Below, in pieces: positions 24,938-33,915 of a stretch of DNA of 64,000 nucleotides. The stretch comes from a virus: IMG/VR virus record IMGVR_UViG_3300009093_000039, positions 62,001-126,000 of that record. One strand, 5' to 3'. Under the pieces are notes generated by a model. It searched no databases, had not been told where the DNA came from, and saw nothing but the letters and a program-made list of their open reading frames with translations. Every line of letters begins with the position of its first letter. Position 1 is the first letter of the stretch. Both the position numbers and the translations under genes were made by a program.

Positions 24938-24968
24938 AAGGAGGTCCAGGGGACCCATGCAAGTTGGA

Positions 24969-25766
24969 TTACACGACCGTGAGGTTGAGCGTCGCGGCCG
25001 TGCTCTGGCCCAGGTCGTCGTAGATCGTGAAGGTGAAGGCGTAGGCGCCGGGCGGCACTTCGTCCATGAGCTTCATGATGCGGATCGAGTCGTAGATCGG
25101 AGCACCCGTCGGGCCGGCCACCGGGATGCCGATGTTCACGGCCTTCATCGGGGGCAGCGGATCGGGAGCGATGGGCGCCGGGTTCGTGTTGACGACGATG
25201 CGGATGCCGGTCGTGTTCGACTTGGCCGCGAAGAGCGTGATCCAGTTGAAGTCGAAGAACGGGCAGTCGCCGTTGAGCATCGCGTACTCGATGGACGCTT
25301 GCCAGGTCTGCGCGGCAGGAGTGGTCACGGTCGGAGCGCTCGGGTTGGACGCGGCAGAGACCGCGAGGTTGAGGGTGCCGCCGGTCAGACCGTCGATGAG
25401 CGCTCCCTTCGTGAAGTGCTCGAACCACGACTCGGTCGCCATCGAGTACCAGCGCGAATAGCCGACATCCGGCTTCTGCAGCAACGTCGATGCCCACGGC
25501 TGGTAGTTGGCCGCGAGGCCGGTGGGCCAGACCGCCGCCATGTACTGGGGCAGACCGATGCCCGAGTCCTGCGTCACGGACATGACAGGGATCACGGTGC
25601 CTGCGCCGCCGTTGCCCGTGTCCGGGATCGTGACCGAGGTCTCCGCACCGGTGAAGGTCTGTGCAGCGATTGGATACCAGCCGATGATGCGGCCGTCCTT
25701 CGTCATGGCCGGGAGGATCGTCTGGCGGATGGGAGCCGCGAGGGGCTGGCCGTACTTGTTCATCAT
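24969..25766 (-). CDS. Structural-looking protein, unknown
   Basis: The 265-residue protein is rich in Thr, Ala, Pro and Gly with few charged residues, and its C-terminus reads like an Ig-type beta sandwich (AYAFTFTIYDDLGQSTAATLNLTVV). This composition is typical of virion surface proteins, yet it is encoded on the replication strand. The ribosome site aaggaac supports the start. It is the last of three genes (26907 to 24969) before a terminator. Confidence 0.6.
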   Translation of the reverse strand: MMNKYGQPLAAPIRQTILPAMTKDGRIIGWYPIAAQTFTGAETSVTIPDTGNGGAGTVIPVMSVTQDSGIGLPQYMAAVWPTGLAANYQPWASTLLQKPDVGYSRWYSMATESWFEHFTKGALIDGLTGGTLNLAVSAASNPSAPTVTTPAAQTWQASIEYAMLNGDCPFFDFNWITLFAAKSNTTGIRIVVNTNPAPIAPDPLPPMKAVNIGIPVAGPTGAPIYDSIRIMKLMDEVPPGAYAFTFTIYDDLGQSTAATLNLTVV

Positions 25767-25789
25767 AGTTCCTTGCTTGGGATTGAGGA

Positions 25790-26170
25790 TCAGGCGGTGA
25801 CGTTCGCCACCTGGACGTACTGGAGATCACGGCCCTGGCAGCTGATGCCGCAGACGCAGGCTCCGTTGTTGGGATCGTTGACGGCGACTACATCCTGGTC
25901 ACCGATCGTTGTCTGATTGATGGCGATGACCTCGCACAACCAGTAGTTGGTCCAGGTCAGGGCCGCCTGGTCAATCGTCTGCGTCTCGGGCCAGGGTGGT
26001 GGCACGTTCTCCGGCCCCACCGTCACGGTCTCGATGATGGCGACGAACTTCGCGTCTTGCGGTCTGACGAACTCGAAGCCATTGAAGACCAGGGCATTCT
26101 GTTGAAGCCCGAGCAGCACCTGCCTGCCGTTGAACCACGCCTTGATAGAGGGGCCGCTCGGAGTACTCAT
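25790..26170 (-). CDS. Small beta-rich protein, unknown
   Basis: The 126-residue protein has beta-rich content with ACVCGISCQG (three Cys) near the end. It begins in a four-base overlap with the upstream gene and precedes the structural-looking gene. No family is recognised. Confidence 0.55.
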   Translation of the reverse strand: MSTPSGPSIKAWFNGRQVLLGLQQNALVFNGFEFVRPQDAKFVAIIETVTVGPENVPPPWPETQTIDQAALTWTNYWLCEVIAINQTTIGDQDVVAVNDPNNGACVCGISCQGRDLQYVQVANVTA

Positions 26171-26907
26171 TTCTTCACCTTGGGCTTCTTCTCGGGCTTG
26201 GGCTTGCCCGCGTTGTGGAAGTACTGGATGTCGAAGGCCGGCACACCGGTCTGCAACGCAATGGTCTCGGCGTCCATCGTCTTCATCATCTCCACGGCGT
26301 CGCGCAGCGTCTTGCCTTCAACGATCAGCGGCTTCAGACGTTCGAGCCGCAGCGTCTTCGACAGGAAGGTCATGACCGTGCGCTCGGCGACGCGTCCATT
26401 GAAGTACGCAATGATGAGCGCCTGCGTCTGTTTCCGCAACGGGTTGTAGGGCTGGATGCCTTGCAACTCGGTGAGGATCTTGTTCAGCAGCGACGGCTTG
26501 GCCACGTGGTTGATGTAGTCGACCGGGCTCATCGTCGAGACCTTGATCTTCGTGGTCTGGTGCGACAGCAGAGCCGTCTTCAACGCAGTCGCGAGATCGG
26601 GGCCGATCAGTTGCGGGATGTTTGTCTGCGACAGCATCCCATACGAACCCACGATGAAATTGATGGAGCCGGGACGGAGCGCAGCCACGGATGTGGTGAT
26701 GTGCACCGGCCGCGGCTGTGCCCGTTTCAGGTTCACGTTCAGCACCTTCTGACCCTTGGTCTCAGGGTCGATGGTGTGGCTGACCTTGAGCCTACGCAGT
26801 CCATCGCTGATGTCCCACACCGAGAAGATGCTGGAGCTGAAGACGCTTAGTTCCGTTGTCATTGTGATGCTGGCGCTGACGACGCTTCGTTCAGTTGACA
26901 CTGGCAT
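26167..26907 (-). CDS. Hypothetical protein with basic C-terminus
   Basis: The 246-residue protein starts at an ATG with gaaggga upstream, 17 bases inside the end of the Rad50-like gene. The N-terminal half is beta-rich, the second half helical (LNKILTELQGIQPYNPLRKQ), and the end is Lys/Pro-rich (KPKPEKKPKVKK), suggesting nucleic-acid contact or a flexible arm. No family is recognised. Confidence 0.55.
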   Translation of the reverse strand: MPVSTERSVVSASITMTTELSVFSSSIFSVWDISDGLRRLKVSHTIDPETKGQKVLNVNLKRAQPRPVHITTSVAALRPGSINFIVGSYGMLSQTNIPQLIGPDLATALKTALLSHQTTKIKVSTMSPVDYINHVAKPSLLNKILTELQGIQPYNPLRKQTQALIIAYFNGRVAERTVMTFLSKTLRLERLKPLIVEGKTLRDAVEMMKTMDAETIALQTGVPAFDIQYFHNAGKPKPEKKPKVKK

Positions 26908-29047
26908 GTCCCTTCTTGAGGCAGGCACCGCTTTGGTCGCGGTAGATGGTGTACTCCTTGGCCCCGGGGTATCGCTCGTACTCCTTCGGGGTTGCGATCA
27001 GGATGCTGGGAATCACCTTCAGCATCTCGGGCAGCAGCGCGTGGAACTTCGGGATCATGCGCTCGTGGAAGCTGGCGCACGGCTCATCGAGGATCAGCAG
27101 CGACAGGCGCTTCCGCGACGGCACGAACATGAGGAGCGAGAAGACCATGATGAGCGTGAACAGCATCGTCTCCGCGCCACTGAGCTTGCGCACGTCGGTC
27201 GGTGCCTTGCCCTGACGATGAACCAGGATGCGCACCTGCGAGTCCCACACGAACTCGAACCGGTAGTCAGGAAAGACGATCGTGCCCATCTTGTTGATGG
27301 TCGCCATCATCTGCTCGCTGATTGCCTCGACTGCCATGCGCTTGATCGCCGTGTCAGAGTAGGCCTCGAGTGCGAACAGCACGGCCTCTTCGTCCTCAAG
27401 CTGCGCCTTCAGCTCGGCCAGTCGCTCGCGCATCTCCGACGCACGACCCTTGACCGTGTTGTGAACGTCGAGCTTCGTCTTCATGCCCGAGAGCTTGTCC
27501 TGCACGCGCTCCATGACTTCTGAGTCGAAGCTGAGCTCGCGCTCTTCCTTGGTCAGAGCGCGGAGCTCTTCGATGTTCGACTGGTGCTGCAGCAGGAACT
27601 TCAGGAGCTCGATGTCACGATTCAGGACCTCAACGTCCTCTGCTTCTTCGGGCTTCTCGACCTTGTCGGGCCGGGGCCCCAGGCGTTGACGCTGCTTGTA
27701 CAGCACGTGAGCTTCGCGGTTCTCGTTCTGCACCTTCTCGGCTGCGTCACGGCGCTTCGCTTTCGGCTCGTAGTCCTTGAGCTCGGCTTCGAAGTTACGA
27801 CGATGCTCTGCCCATTCGTCGTACTTGTCCCATGCGTCGCCCAGTTTCTTGACCTTGGACTTCATGCGGTCGATCTTCTCCGGGTCGGCCTTGGCCACGG
27901 GTTGACCGCACTCGTCGCAGACGCCCGAGCTGAACTTGCGGCTGTGCTCCTGCAGGTGGCGCAGCTTGACCCGCATCTCGGCCAGCTCGTCCTTCGACTG
28001 CTCAGGCTTCGTCACCGGGTCCAACAGGTGCCCTGGATGGATCAGCCGCGGGTCGACCAGCTTCTCGTAGACCCGGAGCTCGGCCGTCGCCTTCGTGAAC
28101 TTGGCGCTCGCGTCCTCCAGCGTACGCATGTCGTCCCGGGTGTCGATGCCTTCGGCTGCGGTCTCCCAGGCCTCGAGCGCACGCCTGTACGCCTTGTACT
28201 CGGCTAGCTGTTCGCTCGCACGGAGTGCGGCCCTGCGACGCTTCTGCAAGCCGGCAATCATGGGCTCCAGCTCATCGAAGTCGGAGCAGAGCTTGAGGCC
28301 GGCTTCGATCTTGTCCTTGGCGAACGACTCGAAGCTCAGGAGCGACTTGACCTTGGCCGCACGATCCGACTTGGAACGCAGCGCCTTCAGACGAGCGGAA
28401 AGGTCAGCGACTTGAGACTCGAGCTCCAGCCGCTGACCCTTCTTCAGCATGTCGGTCTTGACCGCGTTGAACGTGGTCTCGAGTTCGTTGAACCTGGCCC
28501 TCACCTTCTTCAGCTCGGAGCTGTAGGCGGCCAGCACCTTCTTCTCGGCGTCGAGACGGTCGAGTTGAAAGAAGGAGGTGAAGAAGGCCTTGCGCGCAGT
28601 CGAGTTCCCCATGACCAGCGGATGCGGCACGTTCGCCGAGAGGAAGCCGTAGGTCCGGAACTCGTCCTCGTTGATCGGCCAGTACTTGGGCGCCAGCTTC
28701 TTCGTCATCGACGGAGTGCGGCCCTTCTTCTCGACGCCGTCGACCGCGATCTTGAATCGCTCCGACCGGCCCTTGAACGTCGACTGGATCTTGATGTCCT
28801 TGTCGCCGCGCTTGAACCGAACCATGCGAACGCCGGTCTTCGGCTTGTCGGTCTTCTCGCCCACCATCGGGGTGTCGTAGAAGATGTCGGCGAGGCTGGA
28901 GGCGAACACAGACTTGCCAGCGGCGTTGCCGATGCCGTCCATCAGCATGTTCTTGCCATACAGGTAGGTGACGCCCGGCGTCACCTTGAGAACCGTCGGC
29001 TTGAAGTCGGCAACGCCGCCGAGGCCGATCTCCGTGATGAGTAGCAT
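26891..29047 (-). CDS. Rad50/SbcC-like recombination protein (T4 gp46-like)
   Basis: The 718-residue ATPase has Walker A GIGNAAGKS (38-46), long coiled coils on either side of a zinc hook CDEC (377-380), the ABC signature LSGAE (622-626) and Walker B LLILDEP (650-656). It should work with an Mre11/gp47 nuclease in end resection and replication-recombination coupling. No metallophosphoesterase partner lies within this window. The insertion between strand 2 and the P-loop (GKNMLMDGIGNAAGKS) is longer than in the E. coli protein. Confidence 0.85.
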   Translation of the reverse strand: MLLITEIGLGGVADFKPTVLKVTPGVTYLYGKNMLMDGIGNAAGKSVFASSLADIFYDTPMVGEKTDKPKTGVRMVRFKRGDKDIKIQSTFKGRSERFKIAVDGVEKKGRTPSMTKKLAPKYWPINEDEFRTYGFLSANVPHPLVMGNSTARKAFFTSFFQLDRLDAEKKVLAAYSSELKKVRARFNELETTFNAVKTDMLKKGQRLELESQVADLSARLKALRSKSDRAAKVKSLLSFESFAKDKIEAGLKLCSDFDELEPMIAGLQKRRRAALRASEQLAEYKAYRRALEAWETAAEGIDTRDDMRTLEDASAKFTKATAELRVYEKLVDPRLIHPGHLLDPVTKPEQSKDELAEMRVKLRHLQEHSRKFSSGVCDECGQPVAKADPEKIDRMKSKVKKLGDAWDKYDEWAEHRRNFEAELKDYEPKAKRRDAAEKVQNENREAHVLYKQRQRLGPRPDKVEKPEEAEDVEVLNRDIELLKFLLQHQSNIEELRALTKEERELSFDSEVMERVQDKLSGMKTKLDVHNTVKGRASEMRERLAELKAQLEDEEAVLFALEAYSDTAIKRMAVEAISEQMMATINKMGTIVFPDYRFEFVWDSQVRILVHRQGKAPTDVRKLSGAETMLFTLIMVFSLLMFVPSRKRLSLLILDEPCASFHERMIPKFHALLPEMLKVIPSILIATPKEYERYPGAKEYTIYRDQSGACLKKGHASVN

Positions 29048-29776
29048 TTACTTGTCCTTGCCTTGCAGCCGCGCCTCGACCTGGTCGAAGGTGTGAGGCA
29101 ACGAAGTGCGGTTGTCGATCATGAGGTCGTAGTCGTTCCAGAGCGTAAACTGCCACTCCGACTCGTGGATCGGAACGCCGCCGACGAACCTGTTGGCGAT
29201 GGCAGCCATGGCGAGACGCCCTTGACCCAGGAGATCCATGCGGATCTTCTCGTTGGCGAGGTTGAGCTGGGACCACGCCTCTTGCGTGAGCCCGCCCTTC
29301 TCGACCTCGCGGTAGAAGGGCCGCAACCAATCGGGCTGCCGACGGTGGATGCCCCACACCTGGCCGCCCCACTCGTGGACGTGGTAGAGCTCGTTCAGGA
29401 AACGGCCGTCGGTGATGACGACCGGGCCGTCGTGAAGTTCGATCTGGCGCTGGAGCGCGAAGATCCAGAAGTTGTCGTGGAGGTTGCGCCTGACGACCTC
29501 GGTGCCGAAGTTCTGCATCATCCAGCGCGGCGTCACCGCCTGATCGAGGTCCAGCTTCTCCGTCCACCACTCGTCGATCTCGTTGCGCCACTCGCGCGAC
29601 TCCTCGGTCGTGCCGTCCAGCATCTTGCGATCCCAGCCGAACATGGAGGCCATGGCATCCTTCATGACGCCGGCGAAGCTCATGCGCTTGAAGCCGTGGT
29701 TCTTGACGAGGTAGTCGCCGACCGTGTCCTTGCCCGAGCCGATGTTGCCGGCGATGGCGATGATCTTGTGCTTCAT
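29048..29776 (-). CDS. Deoxynucleoside monophosphate kinase (T4 gp1-like)
   Basis: The 242-residue protein has Walker A GNIGSGKDT (10-18) followed by the DTVGDYL helix, then MSFAGVMKDAMASMFGW and TPRWMMQNFGTEVVRR, hallmarks of phage dNMP kinases. VVITDGRFLNEL supplies a Walker B-like acidic strand. It would phosphorylate dNMPs (in T4 including the modified hydroxymethyl-dCMP). Nothing in the window shows base modification. It abuts the Rad50-like gene. Confidence 0.85.
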   Translation of the reverse strand: MKHKIIAIAGNIGSGKDTVGDYLVKNHGFKRMSFAGVMKDAMASMFGWDRKMLDGTTEESREWRNEIDEWWTEKLDLDQAVTPRWMMQNFGTEVVRRNLHDNFWIFALQRQIELHDGPVVITDGRFLNELYHVHEWGGQVWGIHRRQPDWLRPFYREVEKGGLTQEAWSQLNLANEKIRMDLLGQGRLAMAAIANRFVGGVPIHESEWQFTLWNDYDLMIDNRTSLPHTFDQVEARLQGKDK

Positions 29777-30144
29777 GCTTCACGCTCCGCGATTGCGGCC
29801 TTCACCGCCTTGAGGACAGACCCGAGGTTGGCCGTCTTCGGCATCACCTTGAGCAGCAGCCCGATGATGATCTTCAGCTCCTTGCCGTCCGGCTCGTTCT
29901 TGGTCATGAAGCCGTTGATGAAGTGCTGGGTGCCGTCGCGCTTGGTGATGACCTGCTTGACGGAACGGAGCTTGCGGCCGTCGTTGCAGGCGCTGAGTTG
30001 TGCCACCCAGTGATGGCCTTCGGAGACCTCGACCTCGGCGATGGTCTTGTTCTTCCACTCGACGCCGGTTGCCGCCTTCTTGGCCGCCGGTGTCTTGCGG
30101 GGCTTGAGGGCCGCAGCCTTCACTTTGCGATTCGCAGTTGCCAC
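29773..30144 (-). CDS. Basic hypothetical protein
   Basis: The 123-residue protein has a Lys/Ala/Arg/Pro-rich first 30 residues, suggestive of nucleic-acid binding, followed by a compact domain (VSEGHHWVAQLSACNDGRKL). A GTAAATA element lies 26 bases upstream. It overlaps the dNMP kinase start by four bases. The function is unknown. Confidence 0.6.
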   Translation of the reverse strand: MATANRKVKAAALKPRKTPAAKKAATGVEWKNKTIAEVEVSEGHHWVAQLSACNDGRKLRSVKQVITKRDGTQHFINGFMTKNEPDGKELKIIIGLLLKVMPKTANLGSVLKAVKAAIAEREA

Positions 30145-30170
30145 TTCGTTCTCCGTTCTGTAGATCCGTC

Positions 30171-30177
30171 TATTTAC
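30171..30177 (-). promoter_or_regulatory. Candidate GTAAATA promoter element
   Basis: Minus-strand GTGTAAATAGACGG spans the stop codon of the preceding gene and lies 26 bases before the start at 30144. Confidence 0.35.
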
Positions 30178-30569
30178 ACGTTCTTCTTGAAGGCGAGCCA
30201 GACGCGCTTGTACCAGGGCAGGGCGTTGAAGGCTCGCTTGTCGGCCTTGACCTTGAGATCCAGGTCCTCGTGCTTCCGGTTGTAGTTCGCGGCCACGGAT
30301 ACCAGGTGCTCGCGCTCCTCGTTGAACACGAAGTCGATGAGCTCGAAGACTTCCTTGTCCATGGCGATGAACGCGTCCTCGCCCTTGGCCACGTAGTACT
30401 TGACGGGGATCGCGTGCCGCTTGATGTTGTCTCGCGCAACCTGCTCCGGTCCGAAGGCCGGTCTGCTCAGCGGATCACCGTAGGCCATGTACTCGTAGAC
30501 GGCATCGGGCCGGCACGCCGAGAGCGGGAGCGGGTCGACCTTCAGTCGATAGATGCGGCCGCCGCTCAT
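30174..30569 (-). CDS. Hypothetical protein
   Basis: The 131-residue protein starts at ATG overlapping the previous stop by four bases. Helical centre (KEVFELIDFVFNEEREHLVS) and basic end (PWYKRVWLAFKKNV). No family is recognised. Confidence 0.6.
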   Translation of the reverse strand: MSGGRIYRLKVDPLPLSACRPDAVYEYMAYGDPLSRPAFGPEQVARDNIKRHAIPVKYYVAKGEDAFIAMDKEVFELIDFVFNEEREHLVSVAANYNRKHEDLDLKVKADKRAFNALPWYKRVWLAFKKNV

Positions 30570-31174
30570 AGCATGATCCTCTGCGGCGCCTTGACCTCGA
30601 ACGTGCCGGACTGGCCGTGGTTGACCGAGGTCGTCCACTGCCGGCCGCACGTCATGCACTCGCGGTTCTGGCGATAGACCTCCGGGTCATCGAAGATCCA
30701 CTGGCCGTTGGGCGTCTGCGTCGGCGTGTCAGCCCGCATCGTCTCGTTCACGACCTTGATCTTGCAGCGCCCGAGTTCCATGCAGCGGACGTTCGGACGT
30801 TGGGCCGGCGTCGTCACCGGCGCACCCGGCAGTACTTCGGTCACTTCCAGCAGCTGCTCGAGATCCTTCAGCACGGCTTCGTAGCTCGTGGCCGTCGCCT
30901 GATCGCGACTCGTCCAGAAGAGGATCGTGTCTTCGAGCAGGCCCTTGTACTCGTTGAGCACGGCCGCGAGGTGCGGGCTCATCGGCGGCTGCGGTCCGTC
31001 CGTGGTCTCGTACTCGTGGAGCTCGAAGTTCACGTCGGACATCATGCCCTTGTAGCGCTTCTCGGCCTCGCCTGGAAAGGGCTCACGACCCAGCCACGAC
31101 TCCATCTTGTTGCCGATAAGCGCCTTCGCGTTCTGGAGGTGCTGCACGGTCTTGGTGCTCAGCTTGTTGCTCAT
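30566..31174 (-). CDS. Hypothetical protein with C-terminal CxxC
   Basis: The 202-residue protein starts MSNKLSTKTVQ. The first 115 residues are helical. The C-terminal part contains C131, C137 and CMTC (173-176), a possible zinc knuckle, in a beta-rich region (RQWTTSVNHGQSGTFEVK). A longer upstream reading overlaps another gene and is less likely. The function is unknown. Confidence 0.6.
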   Translation of the reverse strand: MSNKLSTKTVQHLQNAKALIGNKMESWLGREPFPGEAEKRYKGMMSDVNFELHEYETTDGPQPPMSPHLAAVLNEYKGLLEDTILFWTSRDQATATSYEAVLKDLEQLLEVTEVLPGAPVTTPAQRPNVRCMELGRCKIKVVNETMRADTPTQTPNGQWIFDDPEVYRQNRECMTCGRQWTTSVNHGQSGTFEVKAPQRIML

Positions 31175-31185
31175 CGTCGTGCCTC

Positions 31186-31542
31186 TCAGTCTTCGTTCAT
31201 GCGGAGGTCGAGCCGGGCACGGAAGGCCAGGATGCCCGCACGCGTGCGCTCTTCGGAGCCAGCGGGCAGACCATGCTGAGCGCGCGCCGCGGCTTCGCAG
31301 CAGAGCTCGATGTCCTTGTCGCTGAGCCAGCCGGTCGAAGCGAGGATGCCCTCGGAAGCCGTGACATCGATGACACGGACCTTCACGGGCTTCGAGGTCG
31401 TGGTCGCTACCACGGAGCCGTTCGGGTCCATGTCCGCGTGCATGAACTGCTCGACGAGGGTCTGCAGTTCTTCGTGGGTGGGCTCCCACATGTCGCCGCC
31501 GGCGACGATGGTCGTGATCTTGCGGGTCTTGGGTTCGCTCAT
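31186..31542 (-). CDS. Hypothetical protein
   Basis: The 118-residue alpha/beta protein contains PTHEELQTLVEQFMHADMDPNG and a strand VKVRVIDVTASEG. It overlaps the upstream stop by four bases. No family is recognised. Confidence 0.55.
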   Translation of the reverse strand: MSEPKTRKITTIVAGGDMWEPTHEELQTLVEQFMHADMDPNGSVVATTTSKPVKVRVIDVTASEGILASTGWLSDKDIELCCEAAARAQHGLPAGSEERTRAGILAFRARLDLRMNED

Positions 31543-31793
31543 GATTGTTCCTGTTCGGGTTTGGGGACCAACGACCAGCCGTTGGTGCGGCAGTGCTGGA
31601 TGATCTTCTGGTCGCGCAACTTCTGCATCCGGGTCTTGATGGCGTTGGCGACATACGGGTTGTCGTCGCGCTCCGTCACTTCGGACATCGCGTTCCAGAT
31701 CACCCCGTTATTTACATGATCGGTCTTCTGGCCGCGCCGGATCGCGGCCACGATCAGGTCCTCGACTTCCTGGTACTTGTTCACCAACGTCAC
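31539..31793 (-). CDS. Small helical, possibly HTH protein
   Basis: The 84-residue protein uses GTG overlapping the upstream stop (GTGA); in-frame codons further upstream lie inside that gene. It is helical, with an order that could form a winged helix (VEDLIVAAIRRGQ, AIKTRMQKLRDQKII, GWSLVPK). DNA binding is only a suggestion. A GTAAATA sequence occurs within it and may be chance. Confidence 0.5.
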   Translation of the reverse strand: MTLVNKYQEVEDLIVAAIRRGQKTDHVNNGVIWNAMSEVTERDDNPYVANAIKTRMQKLRDQKIIQHCRTNGWSLVPKPEQEQS

Positions 31794-32278
31794 CGCATGA
31801 TCCTCACTGCTGCAGTCTTTGCCTCGAACTCCCACCGGCCATCCTCATGGACCCTGGCCCGCCAGCCAGAGTGCCAGAGGCGGATGCGCTCGTCTTCGCG
31901 ATAGAGCAGCCGCTCCTTGATCGTGCGTTCGGTACCGAGTCGCGAGACCAGGAACTCATCCTGCCGCTGCATCTCGCGCACTGTGTCCTGGAAGGAACGG
32001 AAGCCCGGCGTGTTCACGAACCAGAGCCGGACGACCGGGACGTTGATCGACGCGTAGTGCGCGCCTTCGATCTCGGTCTCGACAGTACGCGGCACCATTT
32101 CGGGGTCCACGACACGGACCATGCGCACTCGGCTCTCGTCGAGGTGCGGCCGCGCCTGTTCGTCCCACGGCAGGTGGGTGTAGCGCCGCTTGCCGTCGAA
32201 GGGCTTGTGGCTGAAGGCCACCGTGCAGAGGAAGCTCTCGGTGCCTCGCCGCATGTAGTCGCGTTGATCGTCGTTCAT
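31790..32278 (-). CDS. Hypothetical protein, paralogue of the 39449 gene
   Basis: The 162-residue protein ends in a segment (IRLWHSGWRARV then TAAVRIM) that matches the end of the protein at 39449 (LRLWHRGWVVAP then TAVAAIRL). The two are likely duplicated genes. The start MNDDQRDYM overlaps the upstream stop by four bases. The function is unknown. Confidence 0.6.
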   Translation of the reverse strand: MNDDQRDYMRRGTESFLCTVAFSHKPFDGKRRYTHLPWDEQARPHLDESRVRMVRVVDPEMVPRTVETEIEGAHYASINVPVVRLWFVNTPGFRSFQDTVREMQRQDEFLVSRLGTERTIKERLLYREDERIRLWHSGWRARVHEDGRWEFEAKTAAVRIMR

Positions 32279-32691
32279 TGCAGTTCCTTGATCGCACTCA
32301 CGGTGCGCGTGAAGTCCATCCGGCCGGCCCACTCGCGCCAGCTCCACTCGTTGCTGAAGCGGAAGAGATGGAGCACTCCTTCGTCCTTCCTGTTCATCAT
32401 GTCGATGAAGCGCTGCTCCGAGGCCAGCAGCTGTCGAGTCACGTTGTGCCGCTCCATCTGGTTCGCGGTCAGCGTCACGCTCAGCTGCACGCGTCTCAGC
32501 GCCACCGTGCCGTCAGACACAAACTCGCGGCTCAGAAACTCGGACATGGGAACACGAACCTTCGTCCCTGCAGCGATGTCGGCCTCGTTCGTTCGGTACA
32601 GCCATGGCGCAGACTCGAAGAGCGAGCCGTTCCCGCGCTTTGTCAGGAACTCGTTCACGTTGGACGTGAGGATCAGGTCGAGGTCGCTCAT
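32275..32691 (-). CDS. Hypothetical protein
   Basis: The 138-residue protein has a beta-rich centre (ALRRVQLSVTLTANQ) and a Trp-rich helical end (FRFSNEWSWREWAGRMDF). No family is recognised. It overlaps both neighbours by four bases. Confidence 0.55.
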   Translation of the reverse strand: MSDLDLILTSNVNEFLTKRGNGSLFESAPWLYRTNEADIAAGTKVRVPMSEFLSREFVSDGTVALRRVQLSVTLTANQMERHNVTRQLLASEQRFIDMMNRKDEGVLHLFRFSNEWSWREWAGRMDFTRTVSAIKELQ

Positions 32692-33149
32692 AGCAACTCC
32701 TTGTATTCAATCGTACCGCGCAGCGCACGCTCCCGTTCAAAGGTACGACCGTGCGTCGCACACTTGCAGACCGATCGCCAGAAGGAGACGACCGGCGACT
32801 TGTGAGCCTTCCGTGCTGCAGGACCTTCGCGCTCCTCAGCAACTGACGCACGACGTTCGACCGTGCGATGCTGCAGACGCTCAGGCTCCACGGTGGTCAG
32901 GGTGCACATCGGAGTCCGCGGGCATTCGATGTCACCGTCCCTCGCATTCCAAGCGTTGACGACCTCGGTGAAGAGGAAACGAGTGCACGTCTCCCAGGAC
33001 TCGAAGTTGTTCCGTCGCGCCTGCTCGATGGCTCGTTCGGTATCCCAAACGGCAACGAAGGACAGAGCGGCGATGAGGTTCGGCTCTTGCAGAGCACGAA
33101 CGATCAGCTCGCTCATGTCCTTCACTTGTTCGGCTGTGTACTTGGTCAT
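32688..33149 (-). CDS. Hypothetical protein
   Basis: The 153-residue protein has a helical first half (YTAEQVKDMSELIVRALQE) and a Cys-containing basic end (SVCKCATHGRTFERERAL). Two adjacent ATG codons (33152, 33149) are possible; the second has better spacing from gagaagg. No family is recognised. Confidence 0.5.
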   Translation of the reverse strand: MTKYTAEQVKDMSELIVRALQEPNLIAALSFVAVWDTERAIEQARRNNFESWETCTRFLFTEVVNAWNARDGDIECPRTPMCTLTTVEPERLQHRTVERRASVAEEREGPAARKAHKSPVVSFWRSVCKCATHGRTFERERALRGTIEYKELL

Positions 33150-33676
33150 CATGCCTTCTCGTAGGTGACTCGCTCTTCGGTGCGGACTCGCATGAGTAGC
33201 GTCTGGTGAGTACGGCACATGCACTTCATGGTGAAGATGCGTTCTCGCGGACGTTCATGGCATATGACTCGATAGTCTTCGAGACTTGGCGGCGGATCGA
33301 ACGAAGATCGCGCCCACGAGTCGTGCTCGTTCTGTTCGCACTCGACGATGAAGCAGGCCGTGAGGTTCGGGCACTGCACGTCGGCAGCGAGCTCGACGGG
33401 GCCCGTGCAGTCGCTGTTGCCACAGTGGCTGACGCAGCGCGCGCCCTGACGGCCGCCACCGTGCCTGCATTTCCCGTTCTCACCAAGCTGCCCCGTGTTG
33501 AGGAGCTTGCTGACAGGCAGTACCGGAGTCGGCAGACACTGGAGCCCACCTTGAGAATCGAAGTTCAGCGCAACCCATGTGCGCAGCAGCTTCTTCGCTG
33601 CAACGGACTCGAGACCCGGGTAGTGGCTGAAGAGCGTCTGCTCCAGTGTCTGCAGTATGTCTTGAGACTTGCTCAT
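33149..33676 (-). CDS. Cys-rich hypothetical protein
   Basis: The 175-residue protein begins MSKSQDILQTLEQT and contains about ten cysteines from residue 47 on (CRHGGGRQGARCVSHCG, DC, VQC, VEC, MKCMC), suggesting one or two metal sites. No family is recognised. Its ATG overlaps the stop of the upstream membrane gene. Confidence 0.5.
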   Translation of the reverse strand: MSKSQDILQTLEQTLFSHYPGLESVAAKKLLRTWVALNFDSQGGLQCLPTPVLPVSKLLNTGQLGENGKCRHGGGRQGARCVSHCGNSDCTGPVELAADVQCPNLTACFIVECEQNEHDSWARSSFDPPPSLEDYRVICHERPRERIFTMKCMCRTHQTLLMRVRTEERVTYEKA

Positions 33677-33915
33677 CGCCTGATCCCCTTCCGCCGCTTG
33701 AGGTTGCGCTTCAGCCACATCTCGATGCCGGCCTGGCTGAGATGCGACTTCCGCTTCTTGGTCTCCGGCTGCTGCAGGCGCTCGATCATCCGGTTCAGGT
33801 CGTGGAGTTCCACTTCGGTTTCCTTCATGGCGAAGACAAGAGATCGGAGCACGAACACGAAGGCGACGATGAGTGCCACCGATATCCACGAGATGAGCTG
33901 ATCGAACGGGATCAC
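33673..33915 (-). CDS. Small membrane-anchored coiled-coil protein
   Basis: The 80-residue protein has one N-terminal membrane segment (about 5-28: DQLISWISVALIVAFVFVLR), a short coiled coil (KETEVELHDLNRMIERLQQ) and a very basic end. The layout resembles small phage spanin-like or inhibitor proteins, but no lysis genes are nearby. Confidence 0.55.
   Translation of the reverse strand: MIPFDQLISWISVALIVAFVFVLRSLVFAMKETEVELHDLNRMIERLQQPETKKRKSHLSQAGIEMWLKRNLKRRKGIRR

Noticed and set aside
31709-31715. GTAAATA on the minus strand as a fifth promoter
   Set aside because: It lies inside a coding region, 167 bases from the next start, unlike the other four copies.
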